In this document: piece by piece, positions 19,768 through 28,315 of the stretch | Position numbering within the stretch: the stretch's first letter is position 1 | Layout of the letters: each line of letters opens with the position of its first letter | Assembly (NCBI GenBank): GCA_963840725.1 | Contig: CAWIZY010000028.1 | Span: 310,001 to 374,000, forward strand | DNA length: 64,000 bases | Source of the DNA: CAVWDU01 sp963840725 | Lineage (GTDB): Bacteria; Pseudomonadota; Gammaproteobacteria; Pseudomonadales; Halieaceae | Reading direction: 5' to 3' | Position numbers and translations under genes: made by a program | The notes under the pieces: model-generated | Told to the model about the DNA's origin: nothing | The model's database searches: none | What the model saw: the letters and a program-made list of their open reading frames with translations, nothing else

Positions 19768-20136
19768 TCAGCGATGACGCTTGAACGGTGGCCGGCCGCG
19801 GAAAACAGTGCCCTCTTCCTCGCCTGTATCGACGCTCAATGCCGCAACATCGATAACAGGGACCTCTTCACGCGTGCGCTTGAAGGGCGGTTTGCCACTG
19901 CGGTCGACTGTCCATACCGTCACCATCTCGACCGGTTCCCCAGTCACTTCGAGCCTAGCAGTATCGACCACAGGTACCTGGACCCGCTCGCGTTTATAGG
20001 GCGGCTTGCCGCTCATGTCGACCTGCCACACGGTGACCGTTTCAGTCAGAGAATCGATGGTGCTGCTGTCAGCAATGGCTGTTGTACTGCTGGCAGCCGT
20101 GGCAGCCAATGCCAGAATCAAAGCTCTACTACGCAT
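19768..20136 (-). CDS. Small exported protein with SGKPPxKR repeats
   Basis: A 122-residue protein of unknown function. A signal peptide (about 22 residues, ending near AIAD) precedes two clear repeats of about 35 residues. Each has the pattern TVWxVDxSGKPPYKR or PPFKR, then a basic stretch, VPVVD or VPVID and an acidic end. A third, degenerate copy closes the protein as GRPPFKRHR. The start ATG 20136 is fixed by a strong GAGGAGAT ribosome site nine bases upstream. The repeated basic Lys-Arg-Arg patches next to Pro-Pro suggest ligand or polyanion binding outside the inner membrane, but no function can be assigned. It is monocistronic. Confidence 0.72.
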   Translation of the reverse strand: MRSRALILALAATAASSTTAIADSSTIDSLTETVTVWQVDMSGKPPYKRERVQVPVVDTARLEVTGEPVEMVTVWTVDRSGKPPFKRTREEVPVIDVAALSVDTGEEEGTVFRGRPPFKRHR

Positions 20137-20544
20137 AAGTGTTATCTCCTCTGTCTGTTTGCCCAACTTAAAAAGAATTTCGCGTTCTCGCCTGTGGGTC
20201 TCAGTCAGAGCATTCGGCTGAAGCCGACGCCTTGATGAAAAACCCCCGGACCGAGCTGTCCCAGCCCATTGGCTCGCCCCGATGACCCCAATATGCCACA
20301 GCCACAGCGAATACCTGGCTAAATTACTGAGTTTATATGATAGTTTTTATCTATCACCTAACTAATATTCCCACGATTTGTGCTGACTTAATTCCAGCGC
20401 CGCTGCGTTTTATTAGTGCACAATCCCCATAACAGTGCCTACGATGAGTAAACGCCGAAATTTTATTTATTTTTTTCAATGGCTTACGTGTTGGCTCGAT
20501 AATTGCAGCCAATACTGCATCAGACAGCTAGTGATACCAACCCT
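20137..20544. other. AT-rich divergent intergenic region
   Basis: About 400 bases separate the divergent small-protein and aspartic-protease genes. The part from 20330 to 20480 is markedly AT-rich compared with the surroundings and probably carries both promoters. No gene or clear operator was found. Confidence 0.5.
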
Positions 20545-21048
20545 ATGATGCGCAACAGCCGCCGCAACCACTGCTTCGCCCTGCTTGTCGTTCTCGTGAG
20601 CGTATTTGCGCTGCCATTGTCAGCCCAGGACATCGGTTACTCGGTAGACCTCACCCGCAGCGGGGCCGGCAGCCTGTACATGGATGCAGAGATTGGCGGA
20701 GTGACGGCGAGTTTTCTGGTCGATACCGGCGCCGCTATGGTAACGGTCGACAAGACACTGTTTAAACGCATGCGCGAGAGCGGTGACATCCGCGAAGTGC
20801 GGCGCGTGGCGGCACGACTGGCCAATAACAGGCTGCAGATCATGACCGTCTATGAGGTGGCCCACTTCCAGGTCGGCGACGCCTGCGAGCTGGGCCCTGT
20901 TGAGGTAGCCGTCATGAACGGGGCCGGACGCAATCTGCTGGGGCTTAGCGCCCTGGGCCGCGCCGCGCCCTTCACGATCCACACGTCACCCCCGGCTATC
21001 GTCCTCAGCGGGTGCTCAGTCGCCGGAAAACTGGCAGCACTGAACTGA
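20545..21048 (+). CDS. Exported retropepsin-like aspartic protease
   Basis: A 167-residue protein with an N-terminal hydrophobic signal (about 30 residues, ending near LSAQ) and a single retroviral-type aspartic protease domain. The active-site motif FLVDTGAAMVTV lies near residue 68, and the second flap or hydrophobic motif is NLLGLSALG near 132. Bacterial members (clan AA, TIGR02281-like) act as homodimers in the periplasm or bound to the inner membrane. The substrate is unknown. Two adjacent ATGs (20545 and 20548) could serve as start. No operon partner is evident. Confidence 0.8.
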   Translation: MMRNSRRNHCFALLVVLVSVFALPLSAQDIGYSVDLTRSGAGSLYMDAEIGGVTASFLVDTGAAMVTVDKTLFKRMRESGDIREVRRVAARLANNRLQIMTVYEVAHFQVGDACELGPVEVAVMNGAGRNLLGLSALGRAAPFTIHTSPPAIVLSGCSVAGKLAALN

Positions 21049-21117
21049 TAACCCCTCCGTCGACGAATCTGTCATCCAGCCACGCTTGATAACGGCCTGA
21101 CGGATGGCACGGCACTA

Positions 21118-22056
21118 CTAATCTTGAGACTGCAGCACTTCTACTACATCACCCAGCTCCCGCTTCAGTATTTTGCGCATGTCTGACGCCAGGCGTCGAT
21201 AGAAAATCCGCGCGGGCGATGTCGTTCGCCAGGCCAATGCGTGAGAGCGCACAATGCGTTCGGAATCGAGCTCTCGCACGGCTAGCCCTGAGTCAGTGTC
21301 AATCTCTGAGGCTATATACAACGCCGGGAGAAACGTCATCCCCATGCCCATCATCACCATGAGGCGCAGCGCATCGAGGCTGGTGCCCTCATAATCGCGC
21401 TGGATTTGGGCGCCCAGTCGGGCACAGAGCTGTTCAACCTGACGGGAAAACAAGTGACCTTGTTCGATGGTCAGGATCTGCTGGCCAGCCAGATCATCGC
21501 CGGTGAGTCGATCCCGCGCCGCCAGCGCATGCCCCACAGGCAAAACCAGCCTGATGTCCTCTCGAATCAGTGGCTCTACCACGGTGTCACGATGACTGAC
21601 AGGTATCGAAGTGAGGATGAGATCGTATTCACTGCGGGCCAGCCCGTCTTCCAGCCCGTGCATTGAGTCCTCGCGCACATAAAGCTGCAGGTCACTGTAG
21701 AGTCCGTGCAGGCTGGGCAGAATCCGAGGCAGCAAATAGGGGCCGAGGGTGGCATTGACTCCCAGTCGGTAAGTGCCGGCTACACCACCCCGGGTGTCAC
21801 CGGCAGCATTGACCAATTCATCCACAGATTCCACTACCCGCCGCGCCAGCGGTTCGAGTCGCCGACCGGCCGGTGTCAGATGGGCACCCTTACGAGTGCG
21901 CTCAAACAGATTGACCAGCAATGCCTGTTCCACCCGCGCGAGCTGGGCAGTCAAGGTCGGCTGGCTGACGCCGAGCTCATCCGCAGCGCGGCGCAAACTC
22001 CCCCAGCGGGCGACCGCGAGAAAATACTCCAGTTGTTTGATTGACGGTTTGGGCAA
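21118..22056 (-). CDS. LysR-family transcriptional regulator
   Basis: A 312-residue LysR-type regulator: winged helix-turn-helix at residues 5-65 (LEYFLAVARWGSLRRAADEL ... QPTLTAQLARVE) and a two-lobed effector domain (about 92-300) of the OxyR/CysB fold. It appears to start at TTG 22056. It lies about 100 bases downstream of bchJ on the same strand, so it may be read through from the bchEJ transcript. Whether it regulates photosynthesis genes cannot be told. No redox Cys pair typical of OxyR is evident. Confidence 0.85.
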   Translation of the reverse strand: MPKPSIKQLEYFLAVARWGSLRRAADELGVSQPTLTAQLARVEQALLVNLFERTRKGAHLTPAGRRLEPLARRVVESVDELVNAAGDTRGGVAGTYRLGVNATLGPYLLPRILPSLHGLYSDLQLYVREDSMHGLEDGLARSEYDLILTSIPVSHRDTVVEPLIREDIRLVLPVGHALAARDRLTGDDLAGQQILTIEQGHLFSRQVEQLCARLGAQIQRDYEGTSLDALRLMVMMGMGMTFLPALYIASEIDTDSGLAVRELDSERIVRSHALAWRTTSPARIFYRRLASDMRKILKRELGDVVEVLQSQD

Positions 22057-22155
22057 TCTCGGATTCCAGCTGCACGACCGGTAGCAAAGGAAATGCGCGG
22101 ACGAGCCACCTGCTGACCGGACGGGGCAGCCGGGCTTGTTGCCTTTGCATTTGAC

Positions 22156-22761
22156 TTAGCTGATAGTAAATCGGCAGGCCGGCTGGCCACAAGCACAGCA
22201 TTGGGTCTCCCGACACGACAACCCGGGATCGACCAGTGCATTGAAGAGTCTTTGAAAGACTGCTGAATGCCACTCACACAGGGGCGCCAGGGCCGACTCA
22301 CCGCGAACCACCGGATTATCGGCGAGCTCAAACACCAAAGGGTTGCGGGACAGGGCGCGAAACTGACCGGAGCCCGCAAAGGTCCAGGCGTGCTTTTCAA
22401 TAGCGCCGGCGAGCAGGGAACAGGCTACCCGTGAAGGCAGCACAGGCAGCAATTTAACGATCAACCACGGAATACGGTGGGCAATAATGTAATCCCCGGT
22501 CCGTTCGCCGGCCTCGCGGGCAAGTAACCTCGCCTGTTGCGGATACTCCCGGCGCAGGGCCTGGTGAAGCCGCGCGGCCGGAGCCTCATCCATCAGCCCG
22601 TGATCTGACGGCGGCTGACTCAAGCCAGCCTGTTGCAGTAACGCATGCCGGGCCTGCCATCCCAGGTGATTGTCGAGCACCGGTAACAATTGCAACACGC
22701 TATTAGGGCCGATTCGGTGACCCGCAGAATGTACCGAAACTTCAAGCGCGCTCTGTGACAT
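22156..22761 (-). CDS. bchJ: Bacteriochlorophyll 4-vinyl reductase BchJ
   Basis: A 201-residue protein of the BchJ family with a C-terminal V4R (4-vinyl reductase) domain ending in a Cys-rich motif (ETQCCACGQPACRF), probably a metal site. BchJ is associated with reduction of the C8-vinyl (4-vinyl) group of chlorophyllide precursors, or aids that step as a tetrapyrrole carrier. The length and the PxR/L-rich middle agree with the family. The ATG at 22761 lies inside the end of bchE (20-base overlap), so the two are translationally coupled. Unlike bchE this gene is uninterrupted. Its presence marks the organism as a (former) aerobic anoxygenic phototroph. Confidence 0.8.
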   Translation of the reverse strand: MSQSALEVSVHSAGHRIGPNSVLQLLPVLDNHLGWQARHALLQQAGLSQPPSDHGLMDEAPAARLHQALRREYPQQARLLAREAGERTGDYIIAHRIPWLIVKLLPVLPSRVACSLLAGAIEKHAWTFAGSGQFRALSRNPLVFELADNPVVRGESALAPLCEWHSAVFQRLFNALVDPGLSCRETQCCACGQPACRFTIS

Positions 22762-24421
22762 CCGCTTGTGCTTCGGTCATCTGTTGCTCACCACCACCGC
22801 AGGCTTTGACCATACCGGATTCAGCCATCGCGTCACTGGCCAACATAGCGTAATCGTCGGTCACCCGCGCCTGTTTGTGGGCCCTGGCTCGAGCCGCACG
22901 ATCCTGAGCTGCCTCCCAATCATCGAGCTGAGCACGGGCTATCTTGCGACTGCTGTCAAAGTGAAAATCGACGTTCTTTTTCGATTGCGGTCCCCAGTAA
23001 CCGTTCTTGCCCAGGTCGTAGAACTGCGGGTAAAACCCGCTTTCGCAAACGCCTTCAGGCAGCCCAATAAATAGCGGCGCCGAAAACCGGTTCCCCGCCA
23101 CGGATAGTGAAACAAGGCTTTCTTCATGTAAAAGCGTCGGTAGTTGTTCATCACCCGGTCCAGCAACTCAGCGCGATCCATTGCCGCGGGCTTCATGATC
23201 GGGGTGACAAAATTGTATTTGGAGAAGTCAAATACCTCGACCTTATCACCGAGCTCCTGGAACAACGGCGTAAAGGGCCACGGCGTATACATCGCCCAGT
23301 TGGCCAGGTCCGGCTGCCAGTCCCAGGCCATGCGATAGGTTTCTTCAAGGGTCTCTGGCGGTTTCGTTATCCATACCGACGATGAATTGCGCCTCGATAA
23401 AGATATCAGCCTCGCGCAGCAAGCGAATGGCCCGCCGGTTGTCCTCGACCTTGGTTTCCTTGTTGAACTGGTCGAGCTTCATTTGCGCAGCGGCCTCGGT
23501 GCCGAGGCTCACATGCACCAGACCGGCCCGTCGGTAAAGGGGCAACAGCTCCTCATCCCGCAGAATATCGGTAACCCGGGTATTGATCCCCCACTTGACC
23601 TTGTCCGGTAGGCCCCGGGCAATCAGTTCCTCACAAAACTCGATGAATTTCTTGCGATTGATGGTCGGCTCTTCGTCCGCAAGAATAAAGAAGCCCACGT
23701 CGCTGTTCATTTACCAGCCTTTCGATTTCATCTACTACTTTAATTGGGTCACGTACCCGGTAGTCACGCCAGAATTTCCACTGGGAGCAAAAAGAGCAGG
23801 TAAAGGGACAGCCGCGCGCCATATTCGGAATAGCGACCCGGGTGTCGAGAGGAATGTACTTGTACTTGTCCCACTCCAGCAGCGACCAGTCCGGATCCAG
23901 CGCATCGAGATCCTTGATGGTCGGAGCTGCGCCGGTGGCGACGATCTCATCCCCATCGCGGAAGGCGAGGCCGCGTATCTGGTCGCGAGTCTGCAGGTAT
24001 TCGCCGCGACGCACTGCTCCATCAGCTCCAGAAAAATCTCCTCACCCTCGCCGCGCACAATCACATCAACCCAGGGCGCCTCGGATAGCACCTGCTTGTA
24101 CATAAAGGTGGCGTGAATGCCCCCCATGACACGCAGTGCCTCGGGGCACGTGCTCACGGCGCAGTTCGAGCAGGTTCTCCGCCATGTAGATCGACGGGGT
24201 GATCGCAGTAGTGCCCACCACATCGGGTTGCAGTGCCACCAACGCGCTGACGCGACTTCCTCATCGGGCAGGTTATGCGTCATGGCATCAATAAAGTGAA
24301 TGTCGTCGAAGCCCGCTTTACGGAGATGCCCCGCCAGATAGGCAACCCAGGCCGGCGGCCAGTTGCCGGCGATTTCCGCGCCGCCTGAGCGGTAGTTGGG
24401 GTGAATAAAAACAATGCGCAT
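22742..24421 (-). pseudogene. bchE: BchE anaerobic Mg-protoporphyrin cyclase, frameshifted
   Basis: About 560 codons of the B12-binding radical-SAM cyclase that forms ring E of bacteriochlorophyll from Mg-protoporphyrin monomethyl ester. The N-terminus MRIVFIHPNYRSGGAEIAG opens the cobalamin-binding domain. The radical-SAM cluster motif CPFTCSFC follows NMARG near the middle, and the C-terminal GFYPQFYDLGKNGYWG segment is present. The reading frame changes at about six places (near 24255, 24150, 24000, 23715, 23350 and 23070), each by one base. Some sit in C or T runs; the encoded motifs are unbroken between them. Either the gene is newly decayed or the consensus is wrong. The start ATG 24421 has GAGGAGG upstream. 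It overlaps bchJ at its 3' end. Confidence 0.82.
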
Positions 24422-24465
24422 GGCGGGCCCCTCCTCAAGTGTCACCATAAATTAGCACAACTGCG

Positions 24466-24483
24466 TGTATGATCTAATTGACA
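24466..24483 (-). promoter_or_regulatory. PpsR/CrtJ-like operator upstream of bchE
   Basis: TGTATGATCTAATTGACA matches the TGT-N12-ACA pattern of PpsR/CrtJ, the aerobic repressor of photosynthesis genes, and is extended by one base on each side (GTGT...ACAC). It lies 45 bases upstream of the bchE start codon. The position is sensible for repression; binding is an inference. Confidence 0.5.
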
Positions 24484-24694
24484 CACATCAAAACATGGTA
24501 TTCCATGAAAACTGCCCGGTCCTCGACTGATCCCGGCAGGGCCATCCGGCCGGCAAACCTTCACCGGCTTCAATGTCCGGTGCCGGGTGCCAGCCGGGAT
24601 GGCCGCCCCGCGCCGCCAATTCTGCAATATCGACAAGTCCTAATACTGTCTTAAGTTTGAGTCCCTACACTGGCGTCAGTGGAGGAACACAGGC

Positions 24695-24875
24695 ATGGCA
24701 GTGACAACTGAAACAACGCACCTTACAGCCGCTTGCGCAGCTGCATCCTCGCACACTCCGTCGCACACCGAACCTCAGCTGTGCTGTTATCGCGACAATG
24801 GACCCGAACGCGAAAAGCTTGAGCAGTACATATCCGGTATCTTCCATATTTGCTACGGCGCTGCCAGCGCGCTGC
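24695..24875 (+). pseudogene. Thermostable haemolysin family, 5' remnant
   Basis: The first 60 codons resemble the N-terminus of the thermostable-haemolysin family: the segment GPEREKLEQYISGIFHICYGA matches the expected ELE.FI..RF...YGA block. The family protein is about 200-250 residues, but here homology stops at about 24865. From there the sequence continues directly as the tail of a short-chain dehydrogenase in another frame. In related genomes, as I recall, this family sits in an operon haemolysin, AMP ligase, SDR, response regulator, histidine kinase. A single internal deletion would give exactly what is seen here. Confidence 0.5.
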
Positions 24876-25131
24876 CAGGACAACCATGAATTCCGCAGCG
24901 CCGGTGATGATGGATACTGAACCGGGTGCGGCGATGGATGAACCTGCTCACGTGGCGAAAGCGCTTGTCGCACTGCTGAAAAGACCGCAGCAGTATCGCT
25001 ACCCGGGCTGGCCGAAGCGGTTTTTCGTCAAACTCAACAGCGTGTTCCCGGAACTGGCAGACAAGGCCGTGCAGGGACAACTACCGGTGATTCAGCGTCA
25101 AGCACTGGCCAGTACCAGTCAACAGCGCTAA
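24876..25131 (+). pseudogene. Short-chain dehydrogenase, 3' remnant
   Basis: About 80 codons correspond to the C-terminal tail of an SDR-family oxidoreductase. The tail has MDEPAHVAKALVALL, then a basic patch, GWPKRFFVKLNSVFPEL and a final QLPVIQRQA. The Rossmann fold with the GxxxGxG and YxxxK motifs is absent. An ATG at 24886 could still permit translation of a small protein. It ends 12 bases before the response-regulator start, so the regulator gene keeps its original neighbour. It is read as the second half of a deletion scar; a small intact protein is the alternative. Confidence 0.5.
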
Positions 25132-25143
25132 CATCTGGAACCT

Positions 25144-25803
25144 ATGCGGATACTACTGGTTGAAGACGACATCTCCCTGGCGGCCGGATTACAGGCAGGC
25201 CTCAGTAAAAGCGGGTTCGTAGTCAACCATGTGAGCACAGGCACGCTGGCGCTCGCAGCGATACAGGCAGAACTACCCGATATCGTGATACTCGATCTGG
25301 GCCTGCCCGACATGGATGGGTTGCAGGTACTGGCGAGTATTCGCGACCAGCGGGGTCAATTGCCCGTAATGGTGCTGACCGCCCGCGACGGGCTGGAAGA
25401 AAAAATCGCCGGGCTCGATCGCGGGGCCGATGACTACCTCGCGAAACCCTTCGATATGAAAGAGTTGGCAGCCCGCCTGCGAGTTTTCGAAAGGCGTCTG
25501 GCGACCGCCACATCCAGCAAAATCGTGGTAGGCGACGTCGAACTGGATACCGCGGCCCATTCGGTGGCCGTGACCGGTGAGTTGATCGAACTGCCGCGCA
25601 GAGAATACATGCTATTGAAAGCACTACTTGAGAGCGCCGGCAAGGTGCTAACCCGGGAGTCGCTGGAGACCCGGCTGTACTCCTGGGGAGAAGAAATTTC
25701 CAGCAACGCGCTGGAGGTACATATCCATCACTTGCGCAAGAAACTCCCGGATAACCTGATCAAGACCGTGCGCGGTATTGGCTATACCGTCGCCCCGCAG
25801 TGA
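25144..25803 (+). CDS. OmpR/QseB-type response regulator
   Basis: A 219-residue two-component response regulator. The receiver domain (1-115) has the acidic pocket EDD (7-9), the phospho-acceptor Asp in VILDLGLPDMDG (about 51) and Lys in LAKPFD (about 101). A winged-helix DNA-binding domain follows (about 125-217, with EVHIHHLRKKL and VRGIGYTV). It resembles QseB/PmrA. The gene overlaps the histidine-kinase gene by four bases (GTGA). Given the iron/copper-type uptake genes downstream in the same run, metal or envelope stress is a plausible signal (inference). Confidence 0.92.
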   Translation: MRILLVEDDISLAAGLQAGLSKSGFVVNHVSTGTLALAAIQAELPDIVILDLGLPDMDGLQVLASIRDQRGQLPVMVLTARDGLEEKIAGLDRGADDYLAKPFDMKELAARLRVFERRLATATSSKIVVGDVELDTAAHSVAVTGELIELPRREYMLLKALLESAGKVLTRESLETRLYSWGEEISSNALEVHIHHLRKKLPDNLIKTVRGIGYTVAPQ

Positions 25804-27188
25804 AATCCATCCGCGGGTCCCTGGTGACAATGCTGATTGCCGCGTTCGTGCTGATATCGTTTGTGGCTGCATTGAATGGCTACCTTGCCAGCATGGCGGA
25901 AGCCGAAAAGCTGCTGGACTCCCAACTGAACTATGTCAGTGAAATACTACTGCTGTCGTCTCCACAAACTGAAGATCGGGCTTCAGATGGGACTCTTCCG
26001 GGCCGCCCCCCGGCTACCGATAAACGAACCGCTACCCGCGATGGCAGCTTTACTTTTCAGGTATGGGACGCTGGCGTTTTGGTCATGTCCTCTCCCGGCG
26101 CGCCGGCGGAGCCACTCAATCTGTTGGAAAGCGGCTACCGTTATGCCAACTTTTCCGGCTATCGCTGGCGAACGCTGACCGTCAGTGACGGGGCCCAGCG
26201 TTGGTACATCGTTGCGGAACGTGCCGACCTTCGGCACGTTCTGGCTGAACAGGTTGCCCTGGAATCCGTGCTACCGCTACTGCTGTGGTTGCCGGCAGCG
26301 GCAGTACTGATCTGGGTACTTGTCGGTTGGGGCCTGCGCCCGTTGAGCGATCTGAGCGATCAGATCAATAACAAACGCAGTGATGATCTGCAGCCACTGG
26401 ATTATTCAGACCCGCCGTCTGAGTTGGCGCCGGTTGTGGGCTCCACCAATTCGCTTCTCGCTCGCCTGAGCGCCGCTTTTGATCGCGAGAAACATTTCGC
26501 GGCACATGCCGCCCATGAATTGCGCACCCCACTGAGCGTTCTGAAAGTACACCTGCATAATCTGGCCGAAGATCTACCCCGGAATCACAACGCTCTCATG
26601 CATGCCAACGCAGGTGTTGAGCGAATGCACAATCTGGTAGAACAAATCCTTGATCTGAATCGAACCAACCCCGAGATCATCAAGGCCAATTTCAAGCCAC
26701 TGGACTTGCACAGCCTCGCCCAACGAGTAACCGCCACAGCCTGGCCAGCGTTCTCTGAACGAGCACAGGTGCTGTCATTAAACGGCGACAAGGCCCACAT
26801 GCAGGGTGACGAGGACTTGCTGGAAACACTGCTGCAAAACTTGTTGGCCAATGCCTGCAAATACACGCCCGCAGGTGGCGAGATTCGGGTATTTGCTGGA
26901 CTGCACAACAACATACCCAGGCTGCAGGTAGAAGACTCTGGCCCGGGCATAAAACCTGAAAACCGCGAGCGCGTATTCCAGAGGTTCTACCGAGTCAGTG
27001 ACAGCATCCAGATTACGCACACTGAGACTTCAAGCGAGTCAGGGCCGATACCTGGCTCTGGCCTTGGCCTGGCCATCGCACAGCACATCGCGCAACTTCA
27101 CAACACGCAAATCCAGCTGGGTGACAGCACGCTGGGAACCGGCCTCGCGGTTACGGTGGACTTCCCACCTCCTGAGGTCAACCGGTGA
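25800..27188 (+). CDS. Sensor histidine kinase, QseC/PmrB-like
   Basis: A 462-residue membrane histidine kinase: transmembrane helix 1 (about 7-30), a periplasmic sensor region (31-155), helix 2 (about 158-182) and a HAMP-like linker. The dimerisation domain carries the phospho-acceptor His in AAHELRTPLS (about 239). The ATPase domain has the N-box LLQNLLANACKYTPAGG and the G-boxes VEDSGPGI and PGSGLGLAI. It starts with GTG 25800, overlapping the regulator stop, and its TGA overlaps the ATG of the cupredoxin gene (TGATG), tying the sensor to the transport genes that follow. It phosphorylates the upstream regulator. Confidence 0.9.
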   Translation: MKSIRGSLVTMLIAAFVLISFVAALNGYLASMAEAEKLLDSQLNYVSEILLLSSPQTEDRASDGTLPGRPPATDKRTATRDGSFTFQVWDAGVLVMSSPGAPAEPLNLLESGYRYANFSGYRWRTLTVSDGAQRWYIVAERADLRHVLAEQVALESVLPLLLWLPAAAVLIWVLVGWGLRPLSDLSDQINNKRSDDLQPLDYSDPPSELAPVVGSTNSLLARLSAAFDREKHFAAHAAHELRTPLSVLKVHLHNLAEDLPRNHNALMHANAGVERMHNLVEQILDLNRTNPEIIKANFKPLDLHSLAQRVTATAWPAFSERAQVLSLNGDKAHMQGDEDLLETLLQNLLANACKYTPAGGEIRVFAGLHNNIPRLQVEDSGPGIKPENRERVFQRFYRVSDSIQITHTETSSESGPIPGSGLGLAIAQHIAQLHNTQIQLGDSTLGTGLAVTVDFPPPEVNR

Positions 27189-27511
27189 TGCGGTGTTTTC
27201 TTTATGCATCGACGGTCTGGCTGATTGCACTGCCAGCCTGGAGCGCTGCACCGGTATTTGAGCTGGAAATTCGCGATCACCTGTTTCATCCTGAGGAATT
27301 GCGAATACCCGCTAATACCAAAGTAAAACTTATCGTTTACAACCGCGATGGCACGCCTGAGGAGTTCGAGAGCTATGAGCTGAACCGGGAAAAAGTCATT
27401 ATGGGTGGCCGCAAAGCCAACATCTTTATAGGTCCGCTAGCCCCCGGCATCTACCCGTTTTTTGGCGAGTTCAACCCCCGGACCGCCCAGGGCCGGGTGG
27501 TCGCAGAGTGA
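27188..27511 (+). CDS. Periplasmic cupredoxin-domain protein
   Basis: A 107-residue exported protein with a signal peptide (ending near AWSA, about 21) and one small cupredoxin-type beta-barrel (PF13473-like). Recognisable segments are FELEIRDHLFHPEELRIPAN and the end APGIYPFFGEFNPRTAQGRV. The usual type 1 copper ligands are incomplete: there is one His in DHLFH, but the Cys-His-Met cluster near the C-terminus is not evident. It may therefore bind metal differently. Small cupredoxin-like proteins commonly accompany FTR1 permeases and are thought to handle iron or copper at the periplasmic face. The start ATG overlaps the kinase stop; FTR1 follows nine bases later. Confidence 0.82.
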   Translation: MRCFLYASTVWLIALPAWSAAPVFELEIRDHLFHPEELRIPANTKVKLIVYNRDGTPEEFESYELNREKVIMGGRKANIFIGPLAPGIYPFFGEFNPRTAQGRVVAE

Positions 27512-27520
27512 GGGACTCTC

Positions 27521-28315
27521 GTGTTACTTGATTCGGTGATTCTGGTCCTGCGCGAGGTACTGGAGGCAGCCGCCTTGATCAGCGTGCTATTGGCTCTCTC
27601 CAGGGTGTTGCGCCAGCGGGGAACCTGGCTGATTTATGGCCTGGTGATGGGAATGATCGCCACCTATGGCTTCGCGAGCGAGCTGGAGAGGATTACAGAT
27701 GCCCTGGATGGCAGCGGCCAGGAGATCGCCAATGCCACAGCACAGTTCATCGTTTGCGGACTGATTGTAGCGATCGTCGCCGTCAGTGCCCGCAGCGGCT
27801 GCAACAAAGAAGGCACAAAAAAAACCGGCCTACTCAATTTAATGATGTTTGCCGTCGCGTTGGCGTTTGCTCGGGAAGGGGCAGAGATTTACGTATTTAT
27901 CTCGGGTTTTGCCGCTTCCGATGAGTACCGCGACGCCGTTTTTGCCGGCAGCCTGGTGGGTTCAGGTATTGGGGTAAGCCTGGGCATACTCATCTACTCA
28001 GCTCTGTGCGCTCTACGGCCTGCTACTGGCCGTTTGGTATCGACCGTGTTACTCGCATTGATCGGGGCGGGTATGTCCATGCAGGCCACCGTGCTACTGG
28101 AACAAGTGGACTGGCTTCCGGCTGGCAAGCCCTGCTGGGACAGTTCCTGGTTGATAGACGAGCAGTCTGTCGCGGGTGAGCTGCTCTATGCAGTGTTCGG
28201 CTACGAGGCAACTCCGGGCGCCGCACAGGTGTCAGTGTATTGCCTGTCACTGACTGCCGTTGCAGTCGCGTTTTTGCTGGGGCGTCGCGCAGATGACTCT
28301 AAAAATGCTTGCTGA
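27521..28315 (+). CDS. FTR1-family iron permease
   Basis: A 264-residue inner-membrane protein with seven predicted helices. It has the two hallmark acidic motifs of FTR1: REVLEAA in helix 1 (about 11-17) and REGAE in helix 4 (about 117-121), which form the Fe(III)/Fe(II) pathway in the family. A Cys-containing loop (SGCNKEGTK) and an extracytoplasmic segment with WLPAGKPCWDSSW are also present. It starts with GTG after a GAGGGA site. It is part of the operon regulator, kinase, cupredoxin, FTR1, outer-membrane protein. The likely role is uptake of ferrous iron oxidised or presented by the cupredoxin. Confidence 0.88.
   Translation: MLLDSVILVLREVLEAAALISVLLALSRVLRQRGTWLIYGLVMGMIATYGFASELERITDALDGSGQEIANATAQFIVCGLIVAIVAVSARSGCNKEGTKKTGLLNLMMFAVALAFAREGAEIYVFISGFAASDEYRDAVFAGSLVGSGIGVSLGILIYSALCALRPATGRLVSTVLLALIGAGMSMQATVLLEQVDWLPAGKPCWDSSWLIDEQSVAGELLYAVFGYEATPGAAQVSVYCLSLTAVAVAFLLGRRADDSKNAC

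Noticed and set aside
21118..22056. LysR gene as the PpsR-type regulator of bchEJ
   Set aside because: It is a LysR protein without PAS domains; PpsR/CrtJ have PAS and a Fis-type helix-turn-helix.
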